NCBI GenBank assembly: GCA_937146805.1
Contig: CAKZRR010000010.1
Span: 1-64,000 of the forward strand
Source of the DNA: an uncultured Owenweeksia sp.
GTDB lineage: Bacteria; Bacteroidota; Bacteroidia; Flavobacteriales; Schleiferiaceae
Length of the DNA: 64,000 nt
Direction: 5' to 3'
The translations under genes were made by a program, and so were the position numbers. The notes under the pieces were generated by a model. That model searched no databases. It was not told the DNA's origin and worked only from the letters and a program-made list of their open reading frames with translations. Every line of letters begins with the position of its first letter. Positions within the stretch are counted from its first letter, which is position 1. Below are positions 7,654-15,866 of the stretch, piece by piece.

Positions 7654-8097
7654 ATGAATTTAGATGAAATTTTAGCCGTTGGTGGTAAGCCCGGTTTATA
7701 CAAGTTGGTTGCCCAAAGCAGAAACGGGGTAATAGTAGAAGAAATGGGAGGAACGAAGCGTTTCCCTATTAGCCAAAAAAACAATGTAAGTGCCCTTAAA
7801 GATATCGCTATCTATACGTATAGTGAAGAAATTCCTTTGAGCGAGGTGTACCTTAAAGTAGCCGAGAAAACGAATTTTGAGAAGGCCATCGATCATAAAG
7901 AATCAGGGGATAAGCTACGTGCTTACTTTGAAGAAATTTTGCCGGATTTTGATCAAGACCGTGTGTACAATTCGGATTTAAAGAAACTGTTTCAGTGGTT
8001 TAATCTTTTAGTGGAAGGTGGAGTAATTACCAAAGAAGCGGCTGAGGCTATGGCAGCAGAGAAGCCAGCCGAAGGAGAAGAAACGAGCGAAGATTAG
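7654..8097 (+). CDS. DUF5606 family protein
   Basis: 147 aa, cytosolic. The first 50 residues ('LDEILAVGGKPGLYKLVAQS' and 'VEEMGGTKRFPI') match the small barrel-like N-domain of the Bacteroidota DUF5606 family. The middle is helical, with 'KKLFQWFNLLVEGGVI', and the tail is acidic. The family is widespread and single-copy in the phylum, usually near def and mazG as here, but has no assigned function. Spacing of 2 bp and 6 bp to its neighbours shows an operon. Confidence 0.8.
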   Translation: MNLDEILAVGGKPGLYKLVAQSRNGVIVEEMGGTKRFPISQKNNVSALKDIAIYTYSEEIPLSEVYLKVAEKTNFEKAIDHKESGDKLRAYFEEILPDFDQDRVYNSDLKKLFQWFNLLVEGGVITKEAAEAMAAEKPAEGEETSED

Positions 8098-8103
8098 AGG
8101 TAA

Positions 8104-8880
8104 ATGAACTCTAGAGCCGACCAATTAAAAGCTTTTGACCGTTTGCTTAACGTGATGGAAGATTTGCGCGAGAAGTGCCCATGGGATAAAAAGCAAACCA
8201 TGGAAACCTTGCGTCCGCTTACTATTGAAGAGACCTATGAGTTGGGCGATGCCATTTTGGATAACGACCTAGAAGAGGTTAAAAAGGAGATTGGCGATTT
8301 GATGCTGCACATGGTGTTTTACGCCAAAATAGGCAGCGAAAAAAAGGCTTTTGATATGGCAGATGTCTTAAATGGCATTTGCGAGAAGCTAATTCACAGA
8401 CATCCTCATATTTATGGAGATGTAGAGGTAAGTGGAGAAGAGGAGGTAAAGGCCAATTGGGAAAAGCTAAAACTAAAGGAAGGGAAAAAATCGGTACTAG
8501 AAGGGGTTCCACGCTCGTTGCCTGCTATGGTAAAAGCCACACGTATTCAAGAAAAAGCTCGTGGTATTGGCTTTGACTGGGACGATGTTTCGCAGGTTTG
8601 GGATAAAATTGAAGAAGAGCTTACCGAGCTAAAGCAAGAGGTGGCGGATGGACATCAAGAAAATACAGAAGCCGAGTTTGGCGATTTTCTTTTTTCGGTG
8701 ATAAACCTCAGTCGCTTTTTAAAGGTAGATCCAGAATCGGCCTTAGAGCGAACCAATAAAAAATTTATTAAACGCTTTCAATACCTCGAAACAGAAGCCG
8801 CCAAAGAGGGTAAAGCTTTGGGAGATATGACCTTGGCGGAGATGGATGTGTATTGGAATGAAGCAAAAAAATTAACATAA
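8104..8880 (+). CDS. mazG: Nucleoside triphosphate pyrophosphohydrolase MazG
   Basis: 258 aa, the usual length for two-domain MazG. The enzyme hydrolyses (d)NTPs to the monophosphates and pyrophosphate, cleaning up nucleotide pools and, in E. coli, lowering ppGpp. The first domain has 'LREKCPWDKKQTMETLRPLT', an EExxE-type metal site ('TIEETYELGDA') and the ExxD pair in 'EEVKKEIGDLMLHMVFYA'. The second repeats the pattern ('IEEELTELKQEV' and 'EAEFGDFLFSVINLSRF'). It closes the def-to-mazG run. Confidence 0.93.
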   Translation: MNSRADQLKAFDRLLNVMEDLREKCPWDKKQTMETLRPLTIEETYELGDAILDNDLEEVKKEIGDLMLHMVFYAKIGSEKKAFDMADVLNGICEKLIHRHPHIYGDVEVSGEEEVKANWEKLKLKEGKKSVLEGVPRSLPAMVKATRIQEKARGIGFDWDDVSQVWDKIEEELTELKQEVADGHQENTEAEFGDFLFSVINLSRFLKVDPESALERTNKKFIKRFQYLETEAAKEGKALGDMTLAEMDVYWNEAKKLT

Positions 8881-8914
8881 ATAAGCGAGTTAATCTCGCG
8901 CAAAAAGAAATTAG

Positions 8915-9430
8915 ATGATTACTAAACCAGTTAGATTGGCACTTATGGTGGCCATTTTTGGTGTGGCCGTTTGGCAGTTTGTTGAAGTAAATATTGGTAA
9001 CGGAATTATGCTTACCCTTTTGGCAGGCTTTATTTTACTTACCTACTTTAGAAACGAGAACATTATAATGGCCTTTTGGCATCTTCGTAAAAACAATATG
9101 GAGAAAGCTGGTAAGGCATTAAATAGGATTAAAAACCCGGAGAAAAACTTGGTAAAAGGTCAGTTAGCCTATTGGTACATGTTGCAGGGTATGATACAAA
9201 GTCAAACCGGTTTAGGTAAAGCGGAAACACTTTTGCGTAAAGCCTTAGCAACGGGCTTGCGTATGAAACACGATCAAGCTATGGCTAAATTACAGTTGGC
9301 GGGTATCGCTGTTTCTAAGCGTAGAAAGAGAGAGGCTATGGTATTGCTTACCGAGGTTAAAAAACTGGACGCCAAGGGCATGTTGAACGATCAAGTAAAA
9401 ATGATAAAAACTCAAATGAAGCGTATTTAA
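8915..9430 (+). CDS. Small membrane protein with TPR-like tail
   Basis: 171 aa. Two N-terminal membrane helices (about residues 6-22 and 28-45) anchor a basic helical cytosolic part with TPR-like repeats ('NNMEKAGKALNRIKNPEKNL', 'GKAETLLRKALATGLR'). Similar proteins occur widely in Bacteroidota between mazG and cinA, without known function. It is 34 bp after mazG and 30 bp before cinA. Many Lys and Arg residues suggest contact with nucleic acid or acidic lipids, but this is only inferred. Confidence 0.7.
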   Translation: MITKPVRLALMVAIFGVAVWQFVEVNIGNGIMLTLLAGFILLTYFRNENIIMAFWHLRKNNMEKAGKALNRIKNPEKNLVKGQLAYWYMLQGMIQSQTGLGKAETLLRKALATGLRMKHDQAMAKLQLAGIAVSKRRKREAMVLLTEVKKLDAKGMLNDQVKMIKTQMKRI

Positions 9431-9460
9431 AGGCGTAACTTTGAGGCAAACATTACATTA

Positions 9461-10708
9461 TTGCAAGCAGAAATTATTGCCATTGGAGATGAAATTCTCA
9501 TTGGTCAAACAGTAGATACTAACTCTACTTTTATCGCATCGCAACTCAGTGCGCTGGGGGTAAAAATTATTCAGAAAAAAGTGGTGAGCGATCAAGCTAT
9601 CGCTATAGTGTCCGCGCTGGATGCTATTGATGCGGCTACCAACCTGGTGTTTATTACAGGCGGTTTAGGTCCTACCAAAGATGATATTACGAAAGAAACC
9701 CTCAACGATTATTTTGGCGGTACGCTGGAATATCATCCGCAAGTATTTGAACACATCACCTCATTATTTAAAACTTTTGGTAAAGTACCCAATGCTTCCA
9801 ACAAGCAACAGGCTTATTTGCCTAGTGTTTGCCAACCTATAATGAATGAAATGGGTACTGCTTGCGGTATGCATTTTACTAAAGGAGAGGTGCACTATTT
9901 TTCATTGCCCGGTGTGCCCTATGAAACGCAACATTTAGTAGCGGATAAAATTGTGCCTTGGATTAATGCCAATTTAAAGGCGGGTACAGTGGTGCACAAA
10001 ATGCTGATTACCCAAGGGGTGTCCGAAAGTGAGCTGGCCGAAACTATGGAGGAATGGGAGAATGCCTTACCTGCTTATTTGCATTTGGCTTATTTGCCCT
10101 CGCCAGGGATTGTAAAGTTACGCTTGAGCTCCTATGACGGAGTACCCGCTGATCGAACTGTTGAAATTGCTCAGCAGTTTGAGCAACTCAAAAATATATT
10201 GGGCGATGTGGTTTTTGGAGGAAAAGGCGATGCTTTACCCGAAGTAGTAGGCGAGTTATTGATTAAACAAAAAGCCACCCTTAGTATAGCTGAAAGCTGC
10301 ACAGGAGGATGTATCTCCCATCTGTTGACAAGCGTAGCTGGAAGTTCTGCCTATTTTTTAGGTTCGGCTGTTACCTATGCTAATGCGGTTAAGACAGAAC
10401 TCTTAAAGGTGAGGTCTGAGAGTATTGCTAAAGAAGGGGTGGTTTCAAAAAAAGTAGCCGAGGAAATGGCCTTGGGAGCACAAGCTAAATTTAAAAGTAC
10501 CTACGCTATTGCTACTACGGGCGTAGCTGGGCCAAGTGGGGGAACTAAAGAGAAACCCGTTGGTACTGTTTGGATTGCCACGGCTGGCCCCGATGGCGTA
10601 CGAGCTAAAAAATATTTGTTTGGTAAAAATAGAGAACGCAATATTCAGAAGGCGGCTTTAATGGCCTTGGATTTACTGCGAAAAGACCTGCAAAATTTTA
10701 AGAATTAG
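9461..10708 (+). CDS. cinA: CinA-family NMN deamidase / competence-damage protein
   Basis: 415 aa from a TTG start; homologs begin 'MQAEIIAIGDEILIGQ' exactly here. Residues 1-170 form the molybdopterin-binding-like (MoaB/MogA fold) domain with 'FITGGLGPTKDDITKE'. Residues about 255-415 form the NMN amidohydrolase (PncC) domain with 'AESCTGGCISHLLT', 'GSAVTYANAVKTELL' and 'ATTGVAGPSGGTKEKPVGTV'. It recycles NMN to nicotinate mononucleotide in the pyridine nucleotide cycle; the N-domain may be an ADP-ribose pyrophosphatase. A 'taactttg' -7-like box lies at 9436-9443. Confidence 0.93.
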   Translation: MQAEIIAIGDEILIGQTVDTNSTFIASQLSALGVKIIQKKVVSDQAIAIVSALDAIDAATNLVFITGGLGPTKDDITKETLNDYFGGTLEYHPQVFEHITSLFKTFGKVPNASNKQQAYLPSVCQPIMNEMGTACGMHFTKGEVHYFSLPGVPYETQHLVADKIVPWINANLKAGTVVHKMLITQGVSESELAETMEEWENALPAYLHLAYLPSPGIVKLRLSSYDGVPADRTVEIAQQFEQLKNILGDVVFGGKGDALPEVVGELLIKQKATLSIAESCTGGCISHLLTSVAGSSAYFLGSAVTYANAVKTELLKVRSESIAKEGVVSKKVAEEMALGAQAKFKSTYAIATTGVAGPSGGTKEKPVGTVWIATAGPDGVRAKKYLFGKNRERNIQKAALMALDLLRKDLQNFKN

Positions 10709-10710
10709 TA

Positions 10711-10740
10711 TTGTGTAGATAAAAAGTTTAACTACTTTTG
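10711..10740 (+). promoter_or_regulatory. Bacteroidetes-type promoter for rpmB operon
   Basis: TTG at 10711-10713 and 'tacttttg' at 10733-10740 with a 19-bp spacer match the phylum consensus well. The box lies 28 bp before the rpmB start and immediately after cinA, so the ribosomal genes have their own promoter. Confidence 0.7.
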
Positions 10741-10768
10741 CACTCCAATTTTTAACAAACAGAATACA

Positions 10769-11008
10769 ATGTCTAGAGTTTGTGAATTAACAGGAAAGAA
10801 GGCGATTACAGGTAATCATGTTTCTTTTTCGAACAAGAAAAACAAGCGCAAGTTTAATGTAAACTTGATGAGAAAACGCTTCTACATTCCTGAAGAAGAC
10901 AAATGGATTACACTGAAAGTTTCGACTTCAGCCCTTAAGAATATTAATAAAAAAGGAATTTCTGCTGTGCTTAAAGAAGCCAAGGAGAAAGGATTCCTTA
11001 CTAAGTAA
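10769..11008 (+). CDS. rpmB: 50S ribosomal protein L28
   Basis: 79 aa, normal length. It begins 'MSRVCELTGKKAITGNHVSF' and contains 'SNKKNKRKFNVNL', diagnostic of bL28. It is a component of the large ribosomal subunit. It lies first in a three-gene operon with rpmG 12 bp downstream, the standard Bacteroidota order. Confidence 0.97.
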   Translation: MSRVCELTGKKAITGNHVSFSNKKNKRKFNVNLMRKRFYIPEEDKWITLKVSTSALKNINKKGISAVLKEAKEKGFLTK

Positions 11009-11020
11009 TAGATTGTAGCC

Positions 11021-11203
11021 ATGGCCAAAAAAGGAAATCGCGTACAGGTAATTATGGAGTGTGTAGAGCATAAAGAAACTGGTTTGCCAGGTGCTTCAAG
11101 ATACATCACTACCAAAAACAAAAAGAACTCACCTGATAGGTTGGAGTTGAAAAAATACAATCCGGTATTGAAGCGTAAAACGGTTCATAAGGAGATTAAG
11201 TAA
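11021..11203 (+). CDS. rpmG: 50S ribosomal protein L33
   Basis: 60 aa, normal length for bL33. Contains '[20 protein letters not shown]' and the '[21 protein letters not shown]' tail. The zinc-binding cysteine pairs of the C+ form are absent (only one Cys remains), so this is a C- type L33. It lies between rpmB and the DUF4295 gene. Confidence 0.97.
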   Translation: MAKKGNRVQVIMECVEHKETGLPGASRYITTKNKKNSPDRLELKKYNPVLKRKTVHKEIK

Positions 11204-11221
11204 CCCTAAAAAATATTAACA

Positions 11222-11371
11222 ATGGCAAAGAAGGTAGTAGCTACACTTAAAAAGGGTGATTCAGCCTCTTTTACTAAGGTGATAAAAATGGTAAAAAGCC
11301 CCAAATCAGGTGCTTATACTTTTGAAGAAAAGGTAATTAATAAAGAAGCAGCCAAAGACTTTTTTGGTTAG
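11222..11371 (+). CDS. DUF4295 family small basic protein
   Basis: 49 aa, too short for the supplied track. It reads 'MAKKVVATLKKGDSASFTKV' and ends KDFFG-stop, matching the Bacteroidota-specific DUF4295 family always found after rpmG. The small size, basic charge and strict linkage to rpmB-rpmG suggest a ribosome-associated protein; that is inference. It starts 18 bp after rpmG and is followed by a strong terminator. In many relatives ftsY comes next; here it does not. Confidence 0.92.
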   Translation: MAKKVVATLKKGDSASFTKVIKMVKSPKSGAYTFEEKVINKEAAKDFFG

Positions 11372-11398
11372 GAGTTAATTAACGCCTTATAATATTTA

Positions 11399-11430
11399 AA
11401 CCCTGGCTAAATAGCCGGGGTTTTTTGTTT
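11399..11430 (+). terminator. Rho-independent terminator of rpmB-rpmG-DUF4295
   Basis: The hairpin 'ccctggctaaatagccgggg' (one G-T pair in the stem) is followed by TTTTTTG. It lies 29 bp after the DUF4295 stop. Confidence 0.9.
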
Positions 11431-11604
11431 TCCATAATAGAGAACTCTTCCGAAATAAAGAAATACTACAATGCATGCATAGCTTTAAAGGCTTGTAAAC
11501 AGGGTGTTAAAGGTTTGGCACGGAATTTACATAGTAGGTTTACAGAGTGTTTGAGTTATGTGAAAACCTATAAAAAAATTAGTGCTATAATTTATTATTG
11601 GTTT

Positions 11605-11637
11605 AAACCCGATTGATGGAGATCAGTCGGGTTTTTT
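11605..11637 (+). terminator. Second terminator-like hairpin
   Basis: Arms 'aaacccgattga' and 'tcagtcgggttt' with a 6-nt loop and one G-T wobble are followed by a T7 run on the plus strand. On the minus strand the U-run is weaker. It may serve the minus-strand gene that ends at 11637, or end a small plus-strand transcript beginning after 11430; the 170 bp between the two hairpins show no convincing gene. Confidence 0.75.
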
Positions 11638-12026
11638 TATGCCCTCAACTTTAGTGGAATTACCAAACGGCAGGCCGTCCAGTTTTGACCTATACTACAG
11701 ATTTTGTTATCTACTAAGCCATGGGTCTTCGCCCAAGACCGAATGAAGTTACCCGTAACCTCTGAATTCTTTCCTGATGATTTTTTATAATAGGAAACCC
11801 ATATGACTCCGTTGGTCGTAAGTCTTCTTTTGGCAGCTAAAATGGTGGTGCAAAGAGAGCTTTGTTTATTGTCAAAAATGTGCACCCAGTCCAATGGGTG
11901 ATGTGGCTCCGTTTTAAATACTTCGCCCGGCCATTCAATTAACTGATAATAATTGGGAGGGACATCAAATAATGCAACGTGTAACGAGTCGTTAAGATTC
12001 AACTTTTCCCATACGGGCTTACTCAT
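11637..12026 (-). CDS. DUF3052-like protein
   Basis: 129 aa, cytosolic, no signal or membrane segment. The pattern 'LFDVPPNYYQLIEWPGE', 'LDWVHIFDN', 'RLTTNGVIWVSYYKKSSG' and 'IRSWAKTHGLVDNKICSIG' and a C-terminal 'WTACRLVIPL' resembles the DUF3052 family, which has a degenerate methyltransferase-like fold and no known activity. Its start overlaps the stop of the upstream permease gene by 8 bp, so the two are translated from one message, although a functional link is not evident. Confidence 0.7.
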   Translation of the reverse strand: MSKPVWEKLNLNDSLHVALFDVPPNYYQLIEWPGEVFKTEPHHPLDWVHIFDNKQSSLCTTILAAKRRLTTNGVIWVSYYKKSSGKNSEVTGNFIRSWAKTHGLVDNKICSIGQNWTACRLVIPLKLRA

Positions 12027-13263
12027 AGCGCAAGGATTCTATGGGGTCTAATTTAGAGGCTTTGTAAGCGGGGTATAATCCAGATATTAAACCCGTAAAA
12101 AAGCAAAGAGCAAAGGAACCAAATATCCATTTCCAAGGAATAATAAAGGCACCGCCAATTAAACTAGCTGTAATATTTCCGATTAACATTCCTAATAAAA
12201 CGCCCACAAAACCACCTATAAAACAAATGAAAATAGCCTCAGTTAAAAACTGAGACAAAATAGATCCCGCTTTAGCGCCTATCGCTTTTCTAATGCCTAT
12301 TTCACGTGTGCGCTCTGTTACCGAGACCATCATAATGTTCATTAAGGCTATGGCGGCACCCAGTATTGTAATGGCTGCAATGAGCAAGGCAGCAAGGCTA
12401 ACAAAGCTTAAATTTTCTATGAGCATTTGCGAAAGGTTATCACTTCGCGTAATATTAAAATTATCTTCCTCTTTGGGTTGTTGTCTACGTACGTTGCGCA
12501 TGGTTTTAGCAGCATTGGCCGTTACGTGCTCTAGTAAATTGCTTTGCAAAGCCATTATGTTGGCGGTATAACTTTGGTTAATGGCTTGAGATACAGATCG
12601 TACCTTACTAATAGGAGCAAACACCGATTTGTCTCCACCAAAACCCATGGCGCTGCCCTTCTCTTTAAGTACGCCCACTACCTTTAATCGTACATTTTGT
12701 ACTTGTATAATTTGACCTAGCGGATTAGTGGCAGGAAACAATTTTTCAACTACTTCTTGTCCAATAAGCGCTACCGGTGTCGCTCCCTCCACATCAGGAA
12801 TGGTTATGTTTCGGCCCTCTTCAATTTCGTAACCTGCGGTTTGTACGTAATTTTCATCTACCGCCATTAGGCTAATGTTGGGGTTGGTTTTAAGGCTTTT
12901 GTATTTTATTTCGGTAAAGGGAGAGGCTAAAAACGAAATACTCGTAATAGCGGGTTCTGATTTAAATGCCTCCTTAAATTCAGTGGCCTGCCGGTAGGTT
13001 ATTTTAGGATGTCGTTTGGGTTTTTTGCCCCCTCGCCCAATTTGAATTTGTGGTCCGCTATTTTGAATGCTAATGGTATTGGCACCCAGCATGGCAAACT
13101 GCCCGCTTAACGAAGCTTTTAAAGAGTCAATAGCGGTAAGCATTCCCACTAAAGCCGTTATGCCCAAAGCAATGATTAAAGCGGTAAGGATGGTGCGCAA
13201 TAGTTGGCTTCGCACCGCTTGCCAAGCTATTTTTAGGTTTTCAAAATAAACAGAAAAATTCAT
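12019..13263 (-). CDS. ABC transporter permease of MacB/FtsX type
   Basis: 414 aa. One N-terminal helix (about 20-45), a large periplasmic MacB-like domain (about 50-275) and three C-terminal helices forming the FtsX domain, with 'MNIMMVSVTERTREIGIRKA' typical of the family. Such permeases use ATP hydrolysis by a partner ATPase to move a periplasmic substrate or drive shape change. No ATPase gene lies beside it, so the partner must be encoded elsewhere. The glycine- and lysine-rich 'QIGRGGKKPKRHPK' loop is usual in Bacteroidota members. It overlaps the DUF3052-like gene. Confidence 0.9.
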   Translation of the reverse strand: MNFSVYFENLKIAWQAVRSQLLRTILTALIIALGITALVGMLTAIDSLKASLSGQFAMLGANTISIQNSGPQIQIGRGGKKPKRHPKITYRQATEFKEAFKSEPAITSISFLASPFTEIKYKSLKTNPNISLMAVDENYVQTAGYEIEEGRNITIPDVEGATPVALIGQEVVEKLFPATNPLGQIIQVQNVRLKVVGVLKEKGSAMGFGGDKSVFAPISKVRSVSQAINQSYTANIMALQSNLLEHVTANAAKTMRNVRRQQPKEEDNFNITRSDNLSQMLIENLSFVSLAALLIAAITILGAAIALMNIMMVSVTERTREIGIRKAIGAKAGSILSQFLTEAIFICFIGGFVGVLLGMLIGNITASLIGGAFIIPWKWIFGSFALCFFTGLISGLYPAYKASKLDPIESLRYE

Positions 13264-13362
13264 GGGATAAAATTATCAATTTAAACGTAGCTCACCTTCT
13301 TAGTTTTGCACCTTTGCGGGAGATTTATTTATGCGGCATCAACAATAAAATGAATACGTTAG

Positions 13363-15834
13363 GTGAGTAAAGTAGTGGTAATAGGATGGGATGCGGCCGA
13401 TTGGCAGCTAATAGAACCTCTATTGGCGGAAGGTAAAATGCCCGCTCTTAAAAGCTTGATGGAAAATGGCGTGAGTGGTAATATTGCAACGCTCAACCCG
13501 CCTTTAAGCCCCATTTTATGGACAAGTATTGCCACCGGAAAAAGAGCTTACCAACATGGAATACATGGTTTTGTTGAAACCGACCCGGTTAGTGGTGCCA
13601 TCCTACCTGTTAAAGCTACTTCCCGAAAGGTAAAGGCCGTTTGGAATATTTTGAACGAAGCTGGTTTAAAGTGTAATGTTATTAATTGGTGGCCTTCGCA
13701 CCCAGCAGAGGTTTTGGATGGCGTTTGTGTAAGCAATCAATTTTATACGCAGGCGCCCACCACAAGTGAGGATTGGTCTTTATCAGATTCGGCTGTTTAC
13801 CCTACAAGTCTTAAAGATTTATTTAAAAGTTTTAGAGTGCATCCAGGCGAGTTGAATTTCAGTCATCTGGCGCCATTTTTACCAGACTTGGAATCTATGG
13901 ACATCGAGAACGACTATGTGTTGCAATCGGTGATGGCCATTTTGGCCAAGTGTGCCTCCATACATAATGTGGCCACCTATGTTATTGAAAATACCGAATG
14001 GGATTTTACCGCAGTGTATTTTGAGGCGATTGACCATTTCTCACATTTAGCCATGAAATACCATCCGCCACAGCTAAAGGAGGTAAGCGATTCAGATTTT
14101 AAGAAATACCATCAAGTGGTTTCGGCTGCTTATCAGTTTCATGATATGATGTTGCAACGAATGCTGGAATTGGCAGGCTCTGATTGTCATGTGTTATTAG
14201 TGTCTGACCATGGTTTTCAGTCTAAAGCTTTGCGCGAACCCGAGCTGCCTGATTTACCAGCCGCACCAGCCTTGGAGCATAGGAAGTACGGTGTTTTGGT
14301 GGCCGGTGGCCCGGATATATCTAATACTAAAAAAGTGTTTGGAGCTTCGTTATTAGATATTACACCTACCATATTACACCTTTTTGGCTTGCCTGTGGGC
14401 GATGATATGGAAGGCCGAGTTTTAAAGGATATTTTTAAAGAGAATAGAGAAATAGGGCAAATTGCCAGCTGGGAGTTAACCAAGGTACGTGCTCAATTTG
14501 TACTGGATGATGGCGGCAATGACTCGGTGTTAAACCAATTAGAGGATTTAGGTTATGTTAATCTCCCAAAAGATAAAAAACAAGAATATGTAGCGCATGA
14601 GTTGGCTTATAACCTAGCTTTGAGTTATGTTGATGGAAATAAATTAGAGGAAGCCGAAAGCCTTTGTAAAAAGCTTTGGGCGGAAGGTGCCGATTATCGT
14701 TTTGCTCTTTTGTGGGCCAGGGTTTCGTTGGTAATGGGTAATATAGAGGAGCTGCAATCAAAATTGACCGAGTTTAAAAAATTAAACATTCCCCAAACCG
14801 GATTTATCTATATAGAAGGGCTTTTACACCTGCAAGAAAATAAGGCGGAAGAGGCTTTAGCTTGTTTCAAAAATTTGGAGGTACAAGGTTTACAATCGGT
14901 AGAACTATTTTTAGAAATTGCCAAAGCTTTTTTTATTACAGCAAGATTAAGGCAGGCTAAGGACTACTACCAAAAAGCATTGGCTTTAGAGACTGAAAAC
15001 TCGGCTGCGCTAAGTGGATTTGCTCAGTGCTTGGTGGAGGAAGGTAAAAACGAAGAGGCTTTAAGTTACCTTGAAAAAAGTTTGGAATTACAGTATTTTC
15101 AGCCGCAGGCACATTTTGTTTTTGGACAAGCTGCCAAAGCTTTGCGGCAGAGCGAAGTGGCTAAAAAGGCTTTTGAAGTGTGTTTAGCCCAGGCTCCAAA
15201 ACATAAAAAAGCACAAGCTGCTTTGAGTGGATTAGTAGGGGCAACTTCTGCCGAAAGGCCAGCCCCAGTAATGATAGTAAGCGGTATGCCTAGGAGTGGT
15301 ACTAGCTTGCTGATGAAGATGTTACATTTGGGTGGGTTGCCTATTTTTAGTGATGCTCAGCGCCCAGAGGACGAACACAACCCAAAGGGCTATTTTGAGC
15401 ATGAGTTAGTTAAAAGTATAGGTGTAAACAGCCAATGGATTACTAATTGCCGAGCGAAAGTGGTAAAAATAGTAAGCCCATTGCTGCGCTATTTACCAGC
15501 CAGCGAGCAGTATTATGTGTTGTGGGTTAAGAGGCCTTTAACCGAGGTAATTGTTTCGCAAGAAATAATGAAAGGTAAAAAAAAGGAAGAGGTGATGCGC
15601 GGCTTTCCGTTTGAGATGGCCGCTGCTTTGCAAACCGAAGAACAACGGTTGGAACACTGGCTAAAAACCCAACCGCACGTTAAATTTATAGAAGTGAATT
15701 ACTATGATTGTTTGGAAAAACCAGCGGCAATTTTAGAGCAAATTTCCCGTTTTACGGGACAAGCAATACAGGTCGAAAAAGGAATTTTGGCTGTTGATGA
15801 AAACCTGCACCGTAATAAGTTGGGTAAGAGTTAA
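13363..15834 (+). CDS. Phosphodiesterase-TPR-sulfotransferase fusion protein
   Basis: 823 aa from a GTG start. Residues 1-390 belong to the alkaline phosphatase superfamily, type I phosphodiesterase/nucleotide pyrophosphatase branch: 'VVIGWDAADWQLIEPLL' with a metal Asp, the 'SPILWTSIATGKRAYQHGI' nucleophile region, and 'HVLLVSDHGFQSKALREPE' (metal Asp-His). Residues about 425-625 are TPR-like helical pairs ('ALSYLEKSLELQYFQPQAHF'). Residues about 635-823 form a sulfotransferase-like domain with the PAPS 5' phosphosulfate loop 'VSGMPRSGTSLLMKM'. There is no signal peptide, so it is probably cytosolic. The natural substrate is unknown; a combined sulfate-ester or phosphodiester handling role is conceivable. 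Confidence 0.85.
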   Translation: MSKVVVIGWDAADWQLIEPLLAEGKMPALKSLMENGVSGNIATLNPPLSPILWTSIATGKRAYQHGIHGFVETDPVSGAILPVKATSRKVKAVWNILNEAGLKCNVINWWPSHPAEVLDGVCVSNQFYTQAPTTSEDWSLSDSAVYPTSLKDLFKSFRVHPGELNFSHLAPFLPDLESMDIENDYVLQSVMAILAKCASIHNVATYVIENTEWDFTAVYFEAIDHFSHLAMKYHPPQLKEVSDSDFKKYHQVVSAAYQFHDMMLQRMLELAGSDCHVLLVSDHGFQSKALREPELPDLPAAPALEHRKYGVLVAGGPDISNTKKVFGASLLDITPTILHLFGLPVGDDMEGRVLKDIFKENREIGQIASWELTKVRAQFVLDDGGNDSVLNQLEDLGYVNLPKDKKQEYVAHELAYNLALSYVDGNKLEEAESLCKKLWAEGADYRFALLWARVSLVMGNIEELQSKLTEFKKLNIPQTGFIYIEGLLHLQENKAEEALACFKNLEVQGLQSVELFLEIAKAFFITARLRQAKDYYQKALALETENSAALSGFAQCLVEEGKNEEALSYLEKSLELQYFQPQAHFVFGQAAKALRQSEVAKKAFEVCLAQAPKHKKAQAALSGLVGATSAERPAPVMIVSGMPRSGTSLLMKMLHLGGLPIFSDAQRPEDEHNPKGYFEHELVKSIGVNSQWITNCRAKVVKIVSPLLRYLPASEQYYVLWVKRPLTEVIVSQEIMKGKKKEEVMRGFPFEMAAALQTEEQRLEHWLKTQPHVKFIEVNYYDCLEKPAAILEQISRFTGQAIQVEKGILAVDENLHRNKLGKS

Positions 15835-15866
15835 GTTTTTAAGATTTTTGCCGCAATACAATACCG

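Noticed and set aside
11021-11203. Idea that the L33 gene is a zinc-type paralog
   Set aside because: The CxxC pairs are absent, so it is the zinc-free type and a normal member of the rpmB operon.
11425-11616. 63-aa ORF between the two terminators
   Set aside because: It begins inside the terminator T-run and has Cys- and Lys-rich random-looking composition. It is not supported as a gene.
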